A stretch of DNA of 14,544 nucleotides from Kiritimatiellia bacterium (GCA_016295275.1 JAEDLN010000033.1:1-14544), one strand, 5' to 3'. Numbered from the stretch's first letter, positions 1-7,440 are shown. Notes: generated by a model from the letters alone, not told the origin. Translations and numbers: made by a program.

Positions 1-711
1 AGCGAGGGCAAGAAGCGGCATGATGGTGGAAAAGATGCCGTTGCAGAGGGCCAACGCGTAGCAAACGGGAGAGGGGAGGAGCCAGCTGACAGCGGTTTCC
101 GGGGTATTGAGGAGAAGGCTGTGCAGGATGAGGCAGCAAATGCAGGGAAGCATTGCGAAGAACGTCAATTGGATAGGAGGAAGGCGACCGATTCCCGATT
201 GATTGACGATGATGATATAGACGGCGTAGGTAAAGGCGGAGAGAATCGAGAGCCAAAAGCCGTTCCAAGAGAAAACGGCGGCCTCACCCGGCGAGGAGAG
301 CAAAAGGAGTCCTACGGCCGTGACGGCGAGAGCGAGCCAGATGGCGCGGGACGGTTTTTCGCGGAAGAAAAGCGTCATCAATCCGGCGACCATGATCGGA
401 TAGACGAAGAGGATGGTACAAGCGAGGCCGGCATCCATTTTGGCAAAGGCGCCGTAGAGCGAGAGGGAGGACGCGGCGAACAAGGCGCCGAGCGAGAGCA
501 AGGTGACGCCATCTCGTTTCGACAGGGTGACGGGCTGGCGTTTCCAGAGCAGATAAGCACCGAGCAGGAGGATGGCGGCGAAGAAGCGGAATACGAGCAC
601 GGTATGGGTCGTGAGACCGTATTCGTAGAGGTATTTTCCCCAGATGGGATTGGTTCCGTAGGAGGCGGCCGAAAGAACGGCGGCCAAGAAGCCTTTTGTG
701 CGGGCTTTCAC
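1..711 (-). CDS. EamA/DMT-superfamily transporter, 3' end cut by window edge
   Basis: This is an inner-membrane transporter of the drug/metabolite (EamA) type. The reading frame stays open from the start codon to the left edge of the window, giving 237 residues. Full-length members have about 290-300, so roughly the last two helices are missing. The sequence begins with a short basic stretch (VKARTKG) and then a chain of hydrophobic helices. The first EamA repeat carries the usual early 'SAASYGTNPIWGKYL' segment and ends near 'AGLACTILFVYPIMV' followed by 'FFREKPS'. The second repeat begins at 'WNGFWLSILSAFTYAVYI'. Substrate cannot be told from sequence. GTG at 711 is used here; an in-frame TTG at 717 is equally possible, and neither has a clear ribosome binding site. 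It follows the amidase gene by about 20 bp and probably shares its transcript. Confidence 0.85.
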   Translation of the reverse strand, partial: MKARTKGFLAAVLSAASYGTNPIWGKYLYEYGLTTHTVLVFRFFAAILLLGAYLLWKRQPVTLSKRDGVTLLSLGALFAASSLSLYGAFAKMDAGLACTILFVYPIMVAGLMTLFFREKPSRAIWLALAVTAVGLLLLSSPGEAAVFSWNGFWLSILSAFTYAVYIIIVNQSGIGRLPPIQLTFFAMLPCICCLILHSLLLNTPETAVSWLLPSPVCYALALCNGIFSTIMPLLALA

Positions 712-732
712 GATCAAGCGAAGAGGTTAACG

Positions 733-1254
733 TTACCGGCTTGGCGGGGAAGAGAGGCGTTCGAGGAGGAGATCGACGGACTTTCGGACGGCGGCATTGC
801 GGACTGCGGCGCGGTTTCCGGGGAAGGAGCAACGTTCGAATCCGGAACCGGAAGCATCGGCCCATCCGAAATAGATGGTACCGATCGGTTCGGGGCTAAG
901 GCCGTCGGGTTCGGGTCCTGCCTGGCCGGTGATGGAGAGAGCGAGTTCGCACCCGATGGCGTGCAAGGCGCCGCGTGCCATGGCCTCTGCGACGGGGGCG
1001 GAGACGGGGCCGTTTGCGGCGAGGACGTCATGGTTCACGCCGAGGAGGCTTTCTTTGACGGAAAGGGCGTAGGATACGACACCGCCCATGAACCAGCCGG
1101 AGGCTCCGGAGACGCCGGTAAGGGCGGCGGCGAGAAGTCCGCCCGTGCAGGATTCGGCGGTTCCGATCCGCAGGTTCTTTTGTCTGCAAAGAATACCGAG
1201 CCGTTCGATCTTGCTTTGAAGCGTTTCGTCGGTTTCGTTGCTTGTAGCGGTCAT
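733..1254 (-). CDS. pncC: Nicotinamide-nucleotide amidase (CinA C-terminal domain protein)
   Basis: This 173-residue protein is a stand-alone CinA C-terminal domain. It hydrolyses nicotinamide mononucleotide to nicotinate mononucleotide plus ammonia, returning NMN from NAD breakdown to NAD synthesis in the cytoplasm. The family pattern is complete: TAESCTGG at residues 32-39 with the likely nucleophile Ser35, GGVVSY at 57-62, and TGQAGP at 109-114 followed by 'PIGTIYFGWA'. Length matches E. coli PncC (about 165). The N-terminal MoCF-like domain of full CinA is absent. The ATG lies 2 bp after the stop codon of the NDK-like gene, so translation is probably coupled. The first dozen residues are polar and not conserved in the family. 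Confidence 0.93.
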   Translation of the reverse strand: MTATSNETDETLQSKIERLGILCRQKNLRIGTAESCTGGLLAAALTGVSGASGWFMGGVVSYALSVKESLLGVNHDVLAANGPVSAPVAEAMARGALHAIGCELALSITGQAGPEPDGLSPEPIGTIYFGWADASGSGFERCSFPGNRAAVRNAAVRKSVDLLLERLSSPPSR

Positions 1255-1256
1255 AG

Positions 1257-2246
1257 CTATTTGTCGCTTGTATCGAGGGCCTTCAGGAGCGGCTCGAGCG
1301 TCTGTTGCGAATCGAGACCGAGAACGGAGGCGCAGAAGGCCTCGTCATTTCTCAAGTTCAGGAGAGCGGGACCGAGTTTTCGCATCGGGTATGCCTTTGC
1401 ATCGGAAAGCAGTTTCCAAAGCGGATCGGTCTTTCGGGGAGCGTCCCAGCAATATTTGTCGCAGAGCGCTTCGAAGGGGGATTTGGAGGCATACAGGATA
1501 TTGTCGAAACGATCGATTCGGAAGTTGAGGGCATTGCTCCGGTCGTACAGGAAGCCGCGAATACTTTCTTCGAGGGCACCGGCGGGATCTTCGTCACCGA
1601 TAATGACATCGTTGAATTCGGACCAATCGCAATCGAAATCGAGGAGAAAGGTTTGCACGCCGGCGCCGGCGGGATTCCGGTACGGCTGTCGCTGTGCGGG
1701 ATAGAAACCGTTGACGACGTAGACGGGCTTGAGCGGATGGTGGCGGTGGCAATGGCAGTCGTGGCCGTGGCAGTCGTGGCCGTGGTCGTGGTGTCCGCAA
1801 TCGCACGCCTCGTCCTTCGGATGGATCCGTTCCTCGAGTTCGTCCAGATCGAAGCGACCGATGAAGAGACCGTCTGCGAATTGGATCGATCCGGCAAAGC
1901 ACCAATAGAGCAGAAGATCGTCCGGATCGAGGTTCAGTTTGTTCGCGGCGCGACCGGATGGGATGAAGCGGTTTTCGGCGCAGACGGCATTCCAGTCTTC
2001 GCCGAATGCGTCTGCAAACGGTTGAGCGTACGGCGCGAAATCCAGAGGGTCGTCGAGGAGGCTGAACCGTGCCGTCATTCCGTTTTGGCGATCGAAATAG
2101 TCCTTTTGCATCAATTCGGCGGCATCGATCCGGCGCATTCCGGAGACGCGCACGCCGGCATTTTCGAAGATGGTTCCGATCGCCGACACGACGGCTTGCG
2201 AACCCATGGCATGAGGTTTGATATAGGCAAAGGCTTGGTTTCGCAT
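1257..2246 (-). CDS. Divergent nucleoside diphosphate kinase-like protein with Cys/His-rich insert
   Basis: The N-terminus matches nucleoside diphosphate kinase: 'AFAYIKPHAM' at residues 5-14 corresponds to the NDK 'xxIIKPxAV' strand with its phosphate-binding Lys (Lys10 here), followed by an NDK-like helix and strand to about residue 50. A later part also aligns: 'IIGDEDPAGALEESIRG' (215-231) resembles the NDK 'GATNPxxAxxGTIRxD' loop. 'NILYASKSPFEA' (249-260) resembles 'NxIHGSDSxESA', but the catalytic His position is Tyr252. About 120 residues of insert separate the halves. The insert includes residues 148-170, where 15 of 23 positions are Cys or His, a probable metal-binding segment. At 329 residues it is over twice the usual 140. 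Kinase activity by the normal phospho-His route looks unlikely; a metal-responsive or regulatory role is only a guess. ATG 13 bp after proA; no clear ribosome binding site. Confidence 0.7.
   Translation of the reverse strand: MRNQAFAYIKPHAMGSQAVVSAIGTIFENAGVRVSGMRRIDAAELMQKDYFDRQNGMTARFSLLDDPLDFAPYAQPFADAFGEDWNAVCAENRFIPSGRAANKLNLDPDDLLLYWCFAGSIQFADGLFIGRFDLDELEERIHPKDEACDCGHHDHGHDCHGHDCHCHRHHPLKPVYVVNGFYPAQRQPYRNPAGAGVQTFLLDFDCDWSEFNDVIIGDEDPAGALEESIRGFLYDRSNALNFRIDRFDNILYASKSPFEALCDKYCWDAPRKTDPLWKLLSDAKAYPMRKLGPALLNLRNDEAFCASVLGLDSQQTLEPLLKALDTSDK
1754..1783 (-). repeat. Two perfect 15-bp tandem copies inside the NDK-like gene
   Basis: Plus-strand unit GGCAGTCGTGGCCGT occurs at 1754-1768 and again at 1769-1783, with a partial third copy starting at 1784. 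The unit is 15 bp, so on the coding strand it adds five residues per copy without changing frame. The two copies encode two successive GHDCH pentapeptides (residues 156-165) within the Cys/His cluster. Confidence 0.9.
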
Positions 2247-2259
2247 GGCGGAGAAGCGG

Positions 2260-3543
2260 TTAGAGCGGGAGGGGGCGATGGGTAAAGGAGGCCGATCCGT
2301 CGGCGAACGGAGCGACGGTTTCGCCGTGACCGCGAAGGAGCCATTTGTAGGTCATGATTCCTTCGAGCCCCACGGGTCCGCGCGCATGGATTTTGCCGGT
2401 CGAGATTCCGATTTCGGCCCCGAGTCCGAAGCGGTATCCGTCGGCGAATCGGGTCGAGCAGTTCCAGAAGACGTCGGCGGAATCGACGGCGGCGAGGAAT
2501 GTTTCGGCGGTGGATTTGTTTTCGGTGACGATGGCATCGGTGTGGCGGGAACCGTGACGGTTGATATGGCGCACGGCCTCATCGGCGGAATCGACGATTT
2601 TGACGGAGAGAATGGTATCGAGGTATTCCGTATCCCAGTCGCTTTCGGTGGCGGCGTCGCATGGGATGACGGTCCGGGTCCGGTCATCGCCGAGGAGTCG
2701 TACGGAGCGGGCGTCCATTGCGGTTTTGAGCGCGGGGAGGAATGCAGGCGCGATTTCGGAATGGACGAGAAGCGTTTCGATGCTATTGCAGGTAGCGGGG
2801 GCTTGGGTTTTCGCATCGACGGCGATACGAACAGCCATTTCCGCATCGGCATCGGCGTCCACGTAGAGGTGGCAGATACCGGCGGAGTGTCCAAGGACGG
2901 GGATATGGGTGGAGGCTTGGATTTGTCGAACGAATTCGTTGGATCCGCGCGGGATGATCAGATCGATATAGCGGTCGAGAGAGAGCATGCCCTGAACCTC
3001 GTCGCGGCTTTCGAGCAACGCCATCCAGGTACGTGGGATGCCGACAGACGCCGTGGCATCGAGGAGGACATCGCGCAATTTCCGGTTGGTTTGCAGGGCT
3101 TCGCGACCGCCTTTGAGGAGGCAAGCGTTTCCGCTTTTCAGGCAAAGGGATGCGATTTGCACGAAGGCATCGGGGCGGGATTCGAAGACGATACCGATGA
3201 CACCGAGCGGGCATGAGATGCGTTCGAGAACGAGACCGGGCGAAAGCTCGGTCCGGACGCTGATTTGTCCGATGGGGTCCGGAAGACTTTGCAGCGAGCG
3301 GAGGCCCGAGACGAGTCCGGTGATTTTTTTGTCATCGAGCGAGAGCCGATGGAGGAGCGGTGCCGCGAGGCCCTCCTGGCGGGCCGCGGCGAGATCCTGT
3401 TCATTGGCGGCGCGAATCTCGTCGGCGCGTGCGGCAAGAGCGTCTGCCATTGTCGCGAGGGCGGCGTTGCGGGTTTCCGGCGTCGTACGGGCGAGCATAC
3501 CTGCGGCGGAGCGTGTCTGACTGGCAATCGAAAGAAGATCCAT
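2260..3543 (-). CDS. proA: Gamma-glutamyl phosphate reductase
   Basis: ProA reduces gamma-glutamyl phosphate to glutamate-5-semialdehyde with NADPH, the second step of proline synthesis, in the cytoplasm. From the chosen start it is 427 residues, close to E. coli ProA (417). Visible signatures are 'NEQDLAAARQEGL' near residue 48, 'GVIGIVFESRPDA' at 114-126, 'LKSGNACLLKGG' at 135-146, 'GHSAGICHLYVD' at 218-229, and the catalytic Cys252 in 'QAPATCNSIETLLVH'. ATG 3543 is preferred because MDLLSIASQTRSAA aligns with the start of known ProA proteins. An upstream ATG at 3573, which overlaps the ettA stop codon, would add MPPHHYPPFA, which looks unlike the family. The partner proB (glutamate 5-kinase) is not in this window. 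Confidence 0.96.
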   Translation of the reverse strand: MDLLSIASQTRSAAGMLARTTPETRNAALATMADALAARADEIRAANEQDLAAARQEGLAAPLLHRLSLDDKKITGLVSGLRSLQSLPDPIGQISVRTELSPGLVLERISCPLGVIGIVFESRPDAFVQIASLCLKSGNACLLKGGREALQTNRKLRDVLLDATASVGIPRTWMALLESRDEVQGMLSLDRYIDLIIPRGSNEFVRQIQASTHIPVLGHSAGICHLYVDADADAEMAVRIAVDAKTQAPATCNSIETLLVHSEIAPAFLPALKTAMDARSVRLLGDDRTRTVIPCDAATESDWDTEYLDTILSVKIVDSADEAVRHINRHGSRHTDAIVTENKSTAETFLAAVDSADVFWNCSTRFADGYRFGLGAEIGISTGKIHARGPVGLEGIMTYKWLLRGHGETVAPFADGSASFTHRPLPL

Positions 3544-3572
3544 GGCAAAAGGCGGGTAATGATGGGGTGGCA

Positions 3573-5246
3573 TCAACCAATCGGGCGGAAACGGACGCGA
3601 ACGGGTTTATCGGCGGCATCGCCGAATCGGCGGCGGCGATCTTCGTGGTATTCGGAGTACGAGCCTTCGAACCAAGTGACGTGCGAATCGCCTTCGAAGG
3701 CGAGGATATGGGTTGCGATACGATCGAGGAAGTATCGATCGTGGGAGACGACCATGACGCAGCCTCCGAAGTCTTGGAGACCTTCTTCCAGCGAGCGGAG
3801 CGTTGCGACATCGAGGTCGTTTGTCGGTTCGTCGAGGAGCAGGAGATTTCCGCCGGAGCGAAGGAGTTTGGCGAGATGGACGCGGTTCCGTTCGCCGCCG
3901 GAGAGCATTCCGACCTTTTTCTGCTGATCGACGCCTTTGAAGTTGAATCGGGAGCAATAGGCGCGTCCGTTCATCATCTGTTTGCCGGCGAGGGAAACGA
4001 ATTCCGTTCCGCCGGTGATTTCCTCGTAGACGGTCTGATTCGGATCGAGTTCGTCGCGAAGCTGATCGACATAGGAAAGTTCGACGGTGGAACCGATTTC
4101 CAGCGATCCTTCCAGCGGCTGGAGTTTTCCGGTCAAGAGTTTGAAAAGCGTCGTTTTACCGGCGCCGTTGCCTCCGATTACGCCGACGATTCCGCCGCGC
4201 GGAAGATCGAAGTCGAGATTTTCAAAGAGGAGTTTGTTTCCGAATCCCATTTTGAGGTTTCGTGCGCGGACGACCAGATCGCCCAGTCGGGGACCCGGCG
4301 GAATGCGGATTCGCAGTTCATCCTCCCGCGTATCGATTTGTTGGGCGGCGAGTTCCTCGTATCGTTTGATACGGGCTTGGTTTTTGGCATGTCTGCCGGA
4401 GGGGCTCGTATGCACCCAGCGCAGTTCGTCTTCCAGGAGTTTCCGGCGGGAATCGGCCTGTTTCTGGAGCCGTTCCATCATGGCCTGCTTTTGTTCGAGC
4501 CAAGCCTCGTAGTTGCCCTTGTAGGGATAGGTATGGCCGCCGTCCAGTTCGAGAATCCATTCTGTGACATTGGAGAGGAAGTACCGGTCGTGGGTAACGA
4601 CGATCAAGGTTCCTTTGAAGCTTTTCAGATAGGATTCCAGCCAAGCGACGCATTCGGCGTCGAGGTGGTTTGTCGGTTCGTCGAGCAGGAGGATATCGGG
4701 ATTGGACAGGAGCAGACGGGCGAGAGCGACGCGGCGGCGTTCGCCACCGGAGAGCGGTGCGATTTTCGCATCGGGAGGCGGGAGGCGGAGCGCTTCCATT
4801 GCCATTTCGATATGGTGGTCGAGCTCCCAGAGTCCGGCGGCATCGATTTCATCTTGGAGCCGGCCCATTTCGCGGTTGATCTTATCGAGTTCGTCATCGT
4901 CTGTGACCTCGCTGAGGAGGCCGCAGATTTCATCGTACCGATCGAGTTTCGCCTGTTGGTCGGCGACGCCCTGGCGCACGATTTCCTCGACGGTGAGTTC
5001 AGGATCGAGCTCCGGCTCCTGCGGGAGATATCCGACCTTGGTTCCGGGGAGGATGCGGCATTCGCCCATGTAGTCGCGATCGACGCCGGCGAGGATTTTG
5101 AGCAAAGAGGATTTTCCGGAGCCATTGACACCGATGACGCCGATATGGGCACCATGGAAGAAGGACAGATTCACGTCTTCCAGCACGGTTTTCAGGTTAT
5201 GCTGTTTGGTGAGATTGGCAAGAGTAATTGCGTATTCGCCGGCCAT
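3573..5246 (-). CDS. ettA: Energy-dependent translational throttle protein EttA (ABC-F ATPase)
   Basis: EttA is a soluble ABC-F protein that binds the ribosomal E site and couples the first elongation steps to the ATP/ADP ratio. Its 557 residues match E. coli EttA (555). Two complete ABC cassettes are visible: Walker A 'GVNGSGKSS' (39-47) with LSGGE at 165-169 and Walker B ending DE at 189-190; then Walker A 'GGNGAGKTT' near 358-366, LSGGE at 448-452 and DE at 472-473. Between them lies the charged P-site tRNA interaction motif (about 244-300, 'NYEAWLEQKQAMMERLQ' to 'KNQARIKRYEEL'), the ABC-F hallmark. No membrane segments are present. It lies just after a strong terminator, with a pyrimidine-rich leader and no Shine-Dalgarno sequence. 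It heads the run ettA-proA-NDK-like-pncC-EamA. Confidence 0.97.
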   Translation of the reverse strand: MAGEYAITLANLTKQHNLKTVLEDVNLSFFHGAHIGVIGVNGSGKSSLLKILAGVDRDYMGECRILPGTKVGYLPQEPELDPELTVEEIVRQGVADQQAKLDRYDEICGLLSEVTDDDELDKINREMGRLQDEIDAAGLWELDHHIEMAMEALRLPPPDAKIAPLSGGERRRVALARLLLSNPDILLLDEPTNHLDAECVAWLESYLKSFKGTLIVVTHDRYFLSNVTEWILELDGGHTYPYKGNYEAWLEQKQAMMERLQKQADSRRKLLEDELRWVHTSPSGRHAKNQARIKRYEELAAQQIDTREDELRIRIPPGPRLGDLVVRARNLKMGFGNKLLFENLDFDLPRGGIVGVIGGNGAGKTTLFKLLTGKLQPLEGSLEIGSTVELSYVDQLRDELDPNQTVYEEITGGTEFVSLAGKQMMNGRAYCSRFNFKGVDQQKKVGMLSGGERNRVHLAKLLRSGGNLLLLDEPTNDLDVATLRSLEEGLQDFGGCVMVVSHDRYFLDRIATHILAFEGDSHVTWFEGSYSEYHEDRRRRFGDAADKPVRVRFRPIG

Positions 5247-5276
5247 AGGGAAAAGCGAGATAAGGGATGGGGGGAG

Positions 5277-5307
5277 AAAAGAAAAAGCCGGGGAAAATTT
5301 CCCCGGC
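5277..5307 (-). terminator. Intrinsic terminator between the PTS EIIA gene and ettA
   Basis: On the minus strand GCCGGGG and CCCCGGC (plus-strand 5287-5307) form a perfect 7-bp GC stem around AAATTTT, extendable through AAA/TTT pairing. A T-rich run with one C follows at 5286-5277. This is a textbook intrinsic terminator for the PTS EIIA transcript. It ends only about 30 bp before the ettA start codon. Confidence 0.9.
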
Positions 5308-5346
5308 GATTGAGAAAGGAGGCACGATCGGCGGAGTGCTGGGCGA

Positions 5347-5832
5347 TTAGCCGACCACAGGCTCCGCAGGCATCAGTGCCGCAATCAAGTCTTCGCGCGA
5401 TTGGGCGGCCAAGACGTTTTCGCGAACGCGGCGATTGGCGAGTTGCCGGGTAACGACCGCAAGGAAGCGGATATGGGAATTGGCGTCGGAGGGCGGCGAA
5501 AGCGTCGTGATGAAGATATTGGCCGGTTCGCCGTCGAGCGTTTCGAAGGGGACGCCTTCCCGGGAGATGGCGATCATGGTGACGAGCCGATCGACCAGAT
5601 CGGTCTTTGCGTGTGGAATGGCGATTCCGTATTGCATTCCGGTCGACATTTTTTTCTCGCGTTCGACGAGCGCGTCCAGGATTGCGTTCCGGTTTTCGGC
5701 GGAGACGATTCCGCAGGACACGGCCGTATCGGCAAGTTCGGCAAGGACGCTTGCTTTATCGGTGGATTTGATATCCGGAATAAAAGTGGTTTGTTCCAGG
5801 AGGAGGGAAAGATCTTTAATCGGTTCGTTCAC
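5347..5832 (-). CDS. PTS EIIA domain protein (fructose/mannitol or PtsN type)
   Basis: A single cytoplasmic EIIA domain of the fructose-mannitol/nitrogen-regulatory family (Pfam PTS_EIIA_2 type), 161 residues from the GTG start. The phosphorylatable His lies in 'MQYGIAIPHAKTD' (His74 from this start), exactly in the family pattern 'GxAxPHxxT'. Further matches are 'VLAELADTAVSCGIV', 'ALVEREKKMSTGM' and 'PPSDANSHIRFLAVVTR'. No EIIB or EIIC gene is adjacent, so a regulatory PtsN-like role is more likely than sugar uptake; that is inference. GTG 5832 is chosen because GAGGA sits 8 nt upstream. An in-frame TTG at 5847 is the alternative and would place that motif inside the coding region. A terminator follows its stop and a hairpin separates it from the upstream purine permease, so it may be monocistronic. 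Confidence 0.92.
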   Translation of the reverse strand: MNEPIKDLSLLLEQTTFIPDIKSTDKASVLAELADTAVSCGIVSAENRNAILDALVEREKKMSTGMQYGIAIPHAKTDLVDRLVTMIAISREGVPFETLDGEPANIFITTLSPPSDANSHIRFLAVVTRQLANRRVRENVLAAQSREDLIAALMPAEPVVG

Positions 5833-5840
5833 TCGGATTT

Positions 5841-5845
5841 TCCTC
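5841..5845 (-). promoter_or_regulatory. Ribosome binding site deciding the PTS EIIA start
   Basis: GAGGA on the minus strand with an 8-nt spacer to GTG 5832. It supports the GTG over the in-frame TTG at 5847, because most neighbouring genes have no such motif. Confidence 0.6.
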
Positions 5846-5859
5846 AAGGGTTTTTGACG

Positions 5860-5895
5860 ATGGACATTCTCTCAAAAACAAGAGGCTCTGTCCAT
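5860..5895. promoter_or_regulatory. Two-tier inverted repeat upstream of the PTS EIIA gene
   Basis: Plus-strand ATGGACA (5860-5866) pairs perfectly with TGTCCAT (5889-5895). Inside it CTCT (5869-5872) pairs with AGAG (5881-5884) around an A-rich 8-nt loop. No T tract follows on either strand, so it is not an obvious terminator. It lies 28 bp upstream of the GTG start and could be an operator or an RNA structure in the leader. Function is unknown. Confidence 0.4.
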
Positions 5896-5910
5896 GGGGC
5901 GGCATTGCCG

Positions 5911-5941
5911 AAATGGCGCCGGGGTGGATCCGGCGCCATTT
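5911..5941 (-). terminator. Hairpin terminator after the purine permease gene
   Basis: AAATGGCGCCG (5911-5921) and CGGCGCCATTT (5931-5941) form a perfect 11-bp stem with a 9-nt loop, 29 bp after the permease stop codon. The T tract on the minus strand is short (ATTT then C), so termination may be partial or factor-assisted. Confidence 0.65.
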
Positions 5942-5970
5942 TGAAGCCGATGGCTTCACGGGCGGCAATC

Positions 5971-7440
5971 TCAGCCAATGAAGTAGTGGAAGATGAACAG
6001 GATGGTAAGGATGACCATCGTAACGGAAACCTTCGAGGCGTTTTTCCGGCCGGTGAGGAGGTTGAGGACGGTGTAGGAAATGATGCCCCAGAAGATGCCT
6101 TCCGAAATGGAGTAGCAGAGCGGCATGGCGACGATGGTCAGGAAAGCCGGAAGAGATTCCGTGACATTCGTCCAATCGATATTGGCGATGGAACGCATCA
6201 TCATAAAGCCGACGATGATCAGGGCGGGCGCCGTCGCGAAAGACGGAACGGCGATGAAGATCGGCGCCAAGACAAGTGCGAGAAGCATCAAGATGGAATA
6301 GACATAGGCGGCCAATCCGGTACGGGCGCCGACGGAGATGCCGCCGAGGGATTCGACGAAGGTCGTTGCCGTGGAGGTTCCGAAAACGGCGCCGACGCTG
6401 GTAGAGACGGCATCGGCCATGAATGCGCCGCGGACATTGGCGAGGCGGCCGTTTTTATCGAGCATTTTCGTGCTGACGGCGACGCTGGAAAGCGTACCGA
6501 TGGTATCGAACAGATCGGTAAAGAGGAAGGTCAGGAGGATGGTGACGAAGCTCAGCGAGCAGATGGCGGAGACGCCATGTTGGACGATCTTTCCGTCTAC
6601 GGTATGCGAGAAGTTTTCGACATTAAACGCCTGTCCGAAGAGGCTGCCGAATTCGCGGAAAGAATCAGACAATCCGGATGTCAGCTGGTCGACGGCCGGA
6701 ATGACGGAGAAGCATTTTACGCTCGGATCCGGCACATAGAGGCCGGCGAGTTCGCAAATGATGCCGATACCCCAGGTCAGGAAAATACCGAGAAGGATGC
6801 TGGCGCGAACTCTCAAACCGAGAAGAATGCCGGTAATCAGAACGCCGACGATGGTCAGAATCGCGCTCATTCCGATGGAGGAAAAGGCGGAGACCTTGAA
6901 ATTGATCATCGAGAGCAAGGTAGCGGGATTGCCTTGGATGATATGGGCGTTTTGGAGACCGATAAAAGCGATAAAGAGGCCGATACCGGCTCCGGTGGCC
7001 CGTTTGATGGTGAGCGGGATCGTATCGAAGAGCTTTTCCCGGATGGAGCTGACGGACATGAGCAGGAAGATTATGCCTTCCACGAAGACGGCGAAGAGGG
7101 CGAACTGCCAAGAGAAGCCCATTCCGAGAACGACGGAAAAGGCGAAGAAGGCGTTCAAGCCCATACCCGGGGCTATCGCAAGCGGGTAGTTGGCGAGCAG
7201 GCCCATGAGGAATGTGCCGAGTGCGGCGATCAGGGCCGTTGCCACAAAGATTCCTCCCTTCGGCATGCCAGGGCAATTGCCTAGGATGTTGGGATTGACC
7301 GCCAGGATATAGGACGTCAGCAGGAATGTGGAGAGACCGCCCAAAATTTCCGTGCGGACCGAAGTATTGTTTTTCGTAAGTCCGAAAATGGAATCCAGTT
7401 TTTTGGAAAAGGATCCGCTCGATTCGTTGAATTTGCTCAT
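5971..7440 (-). CDS. AzgA-type (NCS2) purine permease
   Basis: This 489-residue protein belongs to the AzgA branch of nucleobase:cation symporters, which import adenine, guanine or hypoxanthine across the inner membrane. It has about twelve hydrophobic segments after a polar N-terminus. Family signatures are 'LGGLSTFLLTSYILAVNPNIL' near residue 33, 'PLAIAPGMGLNAFFAF' near 86, and the diagnostic 'FGTSTATTFVESLGGISVGARTGLAA' near 345. Eukaryotic and bacterial AzgA members have the same GTSTxTxxxESxxGxxxGxRTGL core. 'LLTFLFTDLFDTIGTL' precedes it. The apt gene ends 83 bp upstream, which points to adenine or mixed purine uptake coupled to phosphoribosylation. The exact base is not readable from sequence. 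ATG 7440 is well placed; no clear ribosome binding site. Confidence 0.94.
   Translation of the reverse strand: MSKFNESSGSFSKKLDSIFGLTKNNTSVRTEILGGLSTFLLTSYILAVNPNILGNCPGMPKGGIFVATALIAALGTFLMGLLANYPLAIAPGMGLNAFFAFSVVLGMGFSWQFALFAVFVEGIIFLLMSVSSIREKLFDTIPLTIKRATGAGIGLFIAFIGLQNAHIIQGNPATLLSMINFKVSAFSSIGMSAILTIVGVLITGILLGLRVRASILLGIFLTWGIGIICELAGLYVPDPSVKCFSVIPAVDQLTSGLSDSFREFGSLFGQAFNVENFSHTVDGKIVQHGVSAICSLSFVTILLTFLFTDLFDTIGTLSSVAVSTKMLDKNGRLANVRGAFMADAVSTSVGAVFGTSTATTFVESLGGISVGARTGLAAYVYSILMLLALVLAPIFIAVPSFATAPALIIVGFMMMRSIANIDWTNVTESLPAFLTIVAMPLCYSISEGIFWGIISYTVLNLLTGRKNASKVSVTMVILTILFIFHYFIG

Noticed and set aside
121..1704. A 527-codon open frame on the plus strand
   Set aside because: It crosses the EamA, pncC and NDK-like genes in antisense, with composition typical of a shadow frame.
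3360..5453. A 697-codon open frame on the plus strand
   Set aside because: It lies antisense to ettA and part of proA, both of which show full family signatures. Long mirror frames are a known by-product of GC-rich ABC ATPase genes, and this protein is acidic with no recognisable domain.
5844..5867. A seven-codon leader peptide frame (MSIVKNP) before the EIIA gene
   Set aside because: No properly spaced ribosome binding site and no run of regulatory codons; such short frames occur by chance.
5401..7284. A 627-codon open frame on the plus strand
   Set aside because: Antisense to the purine permease. It is extremely rich in Gly, Asp and Glu, as expected from the complement of hydrophobic codons.
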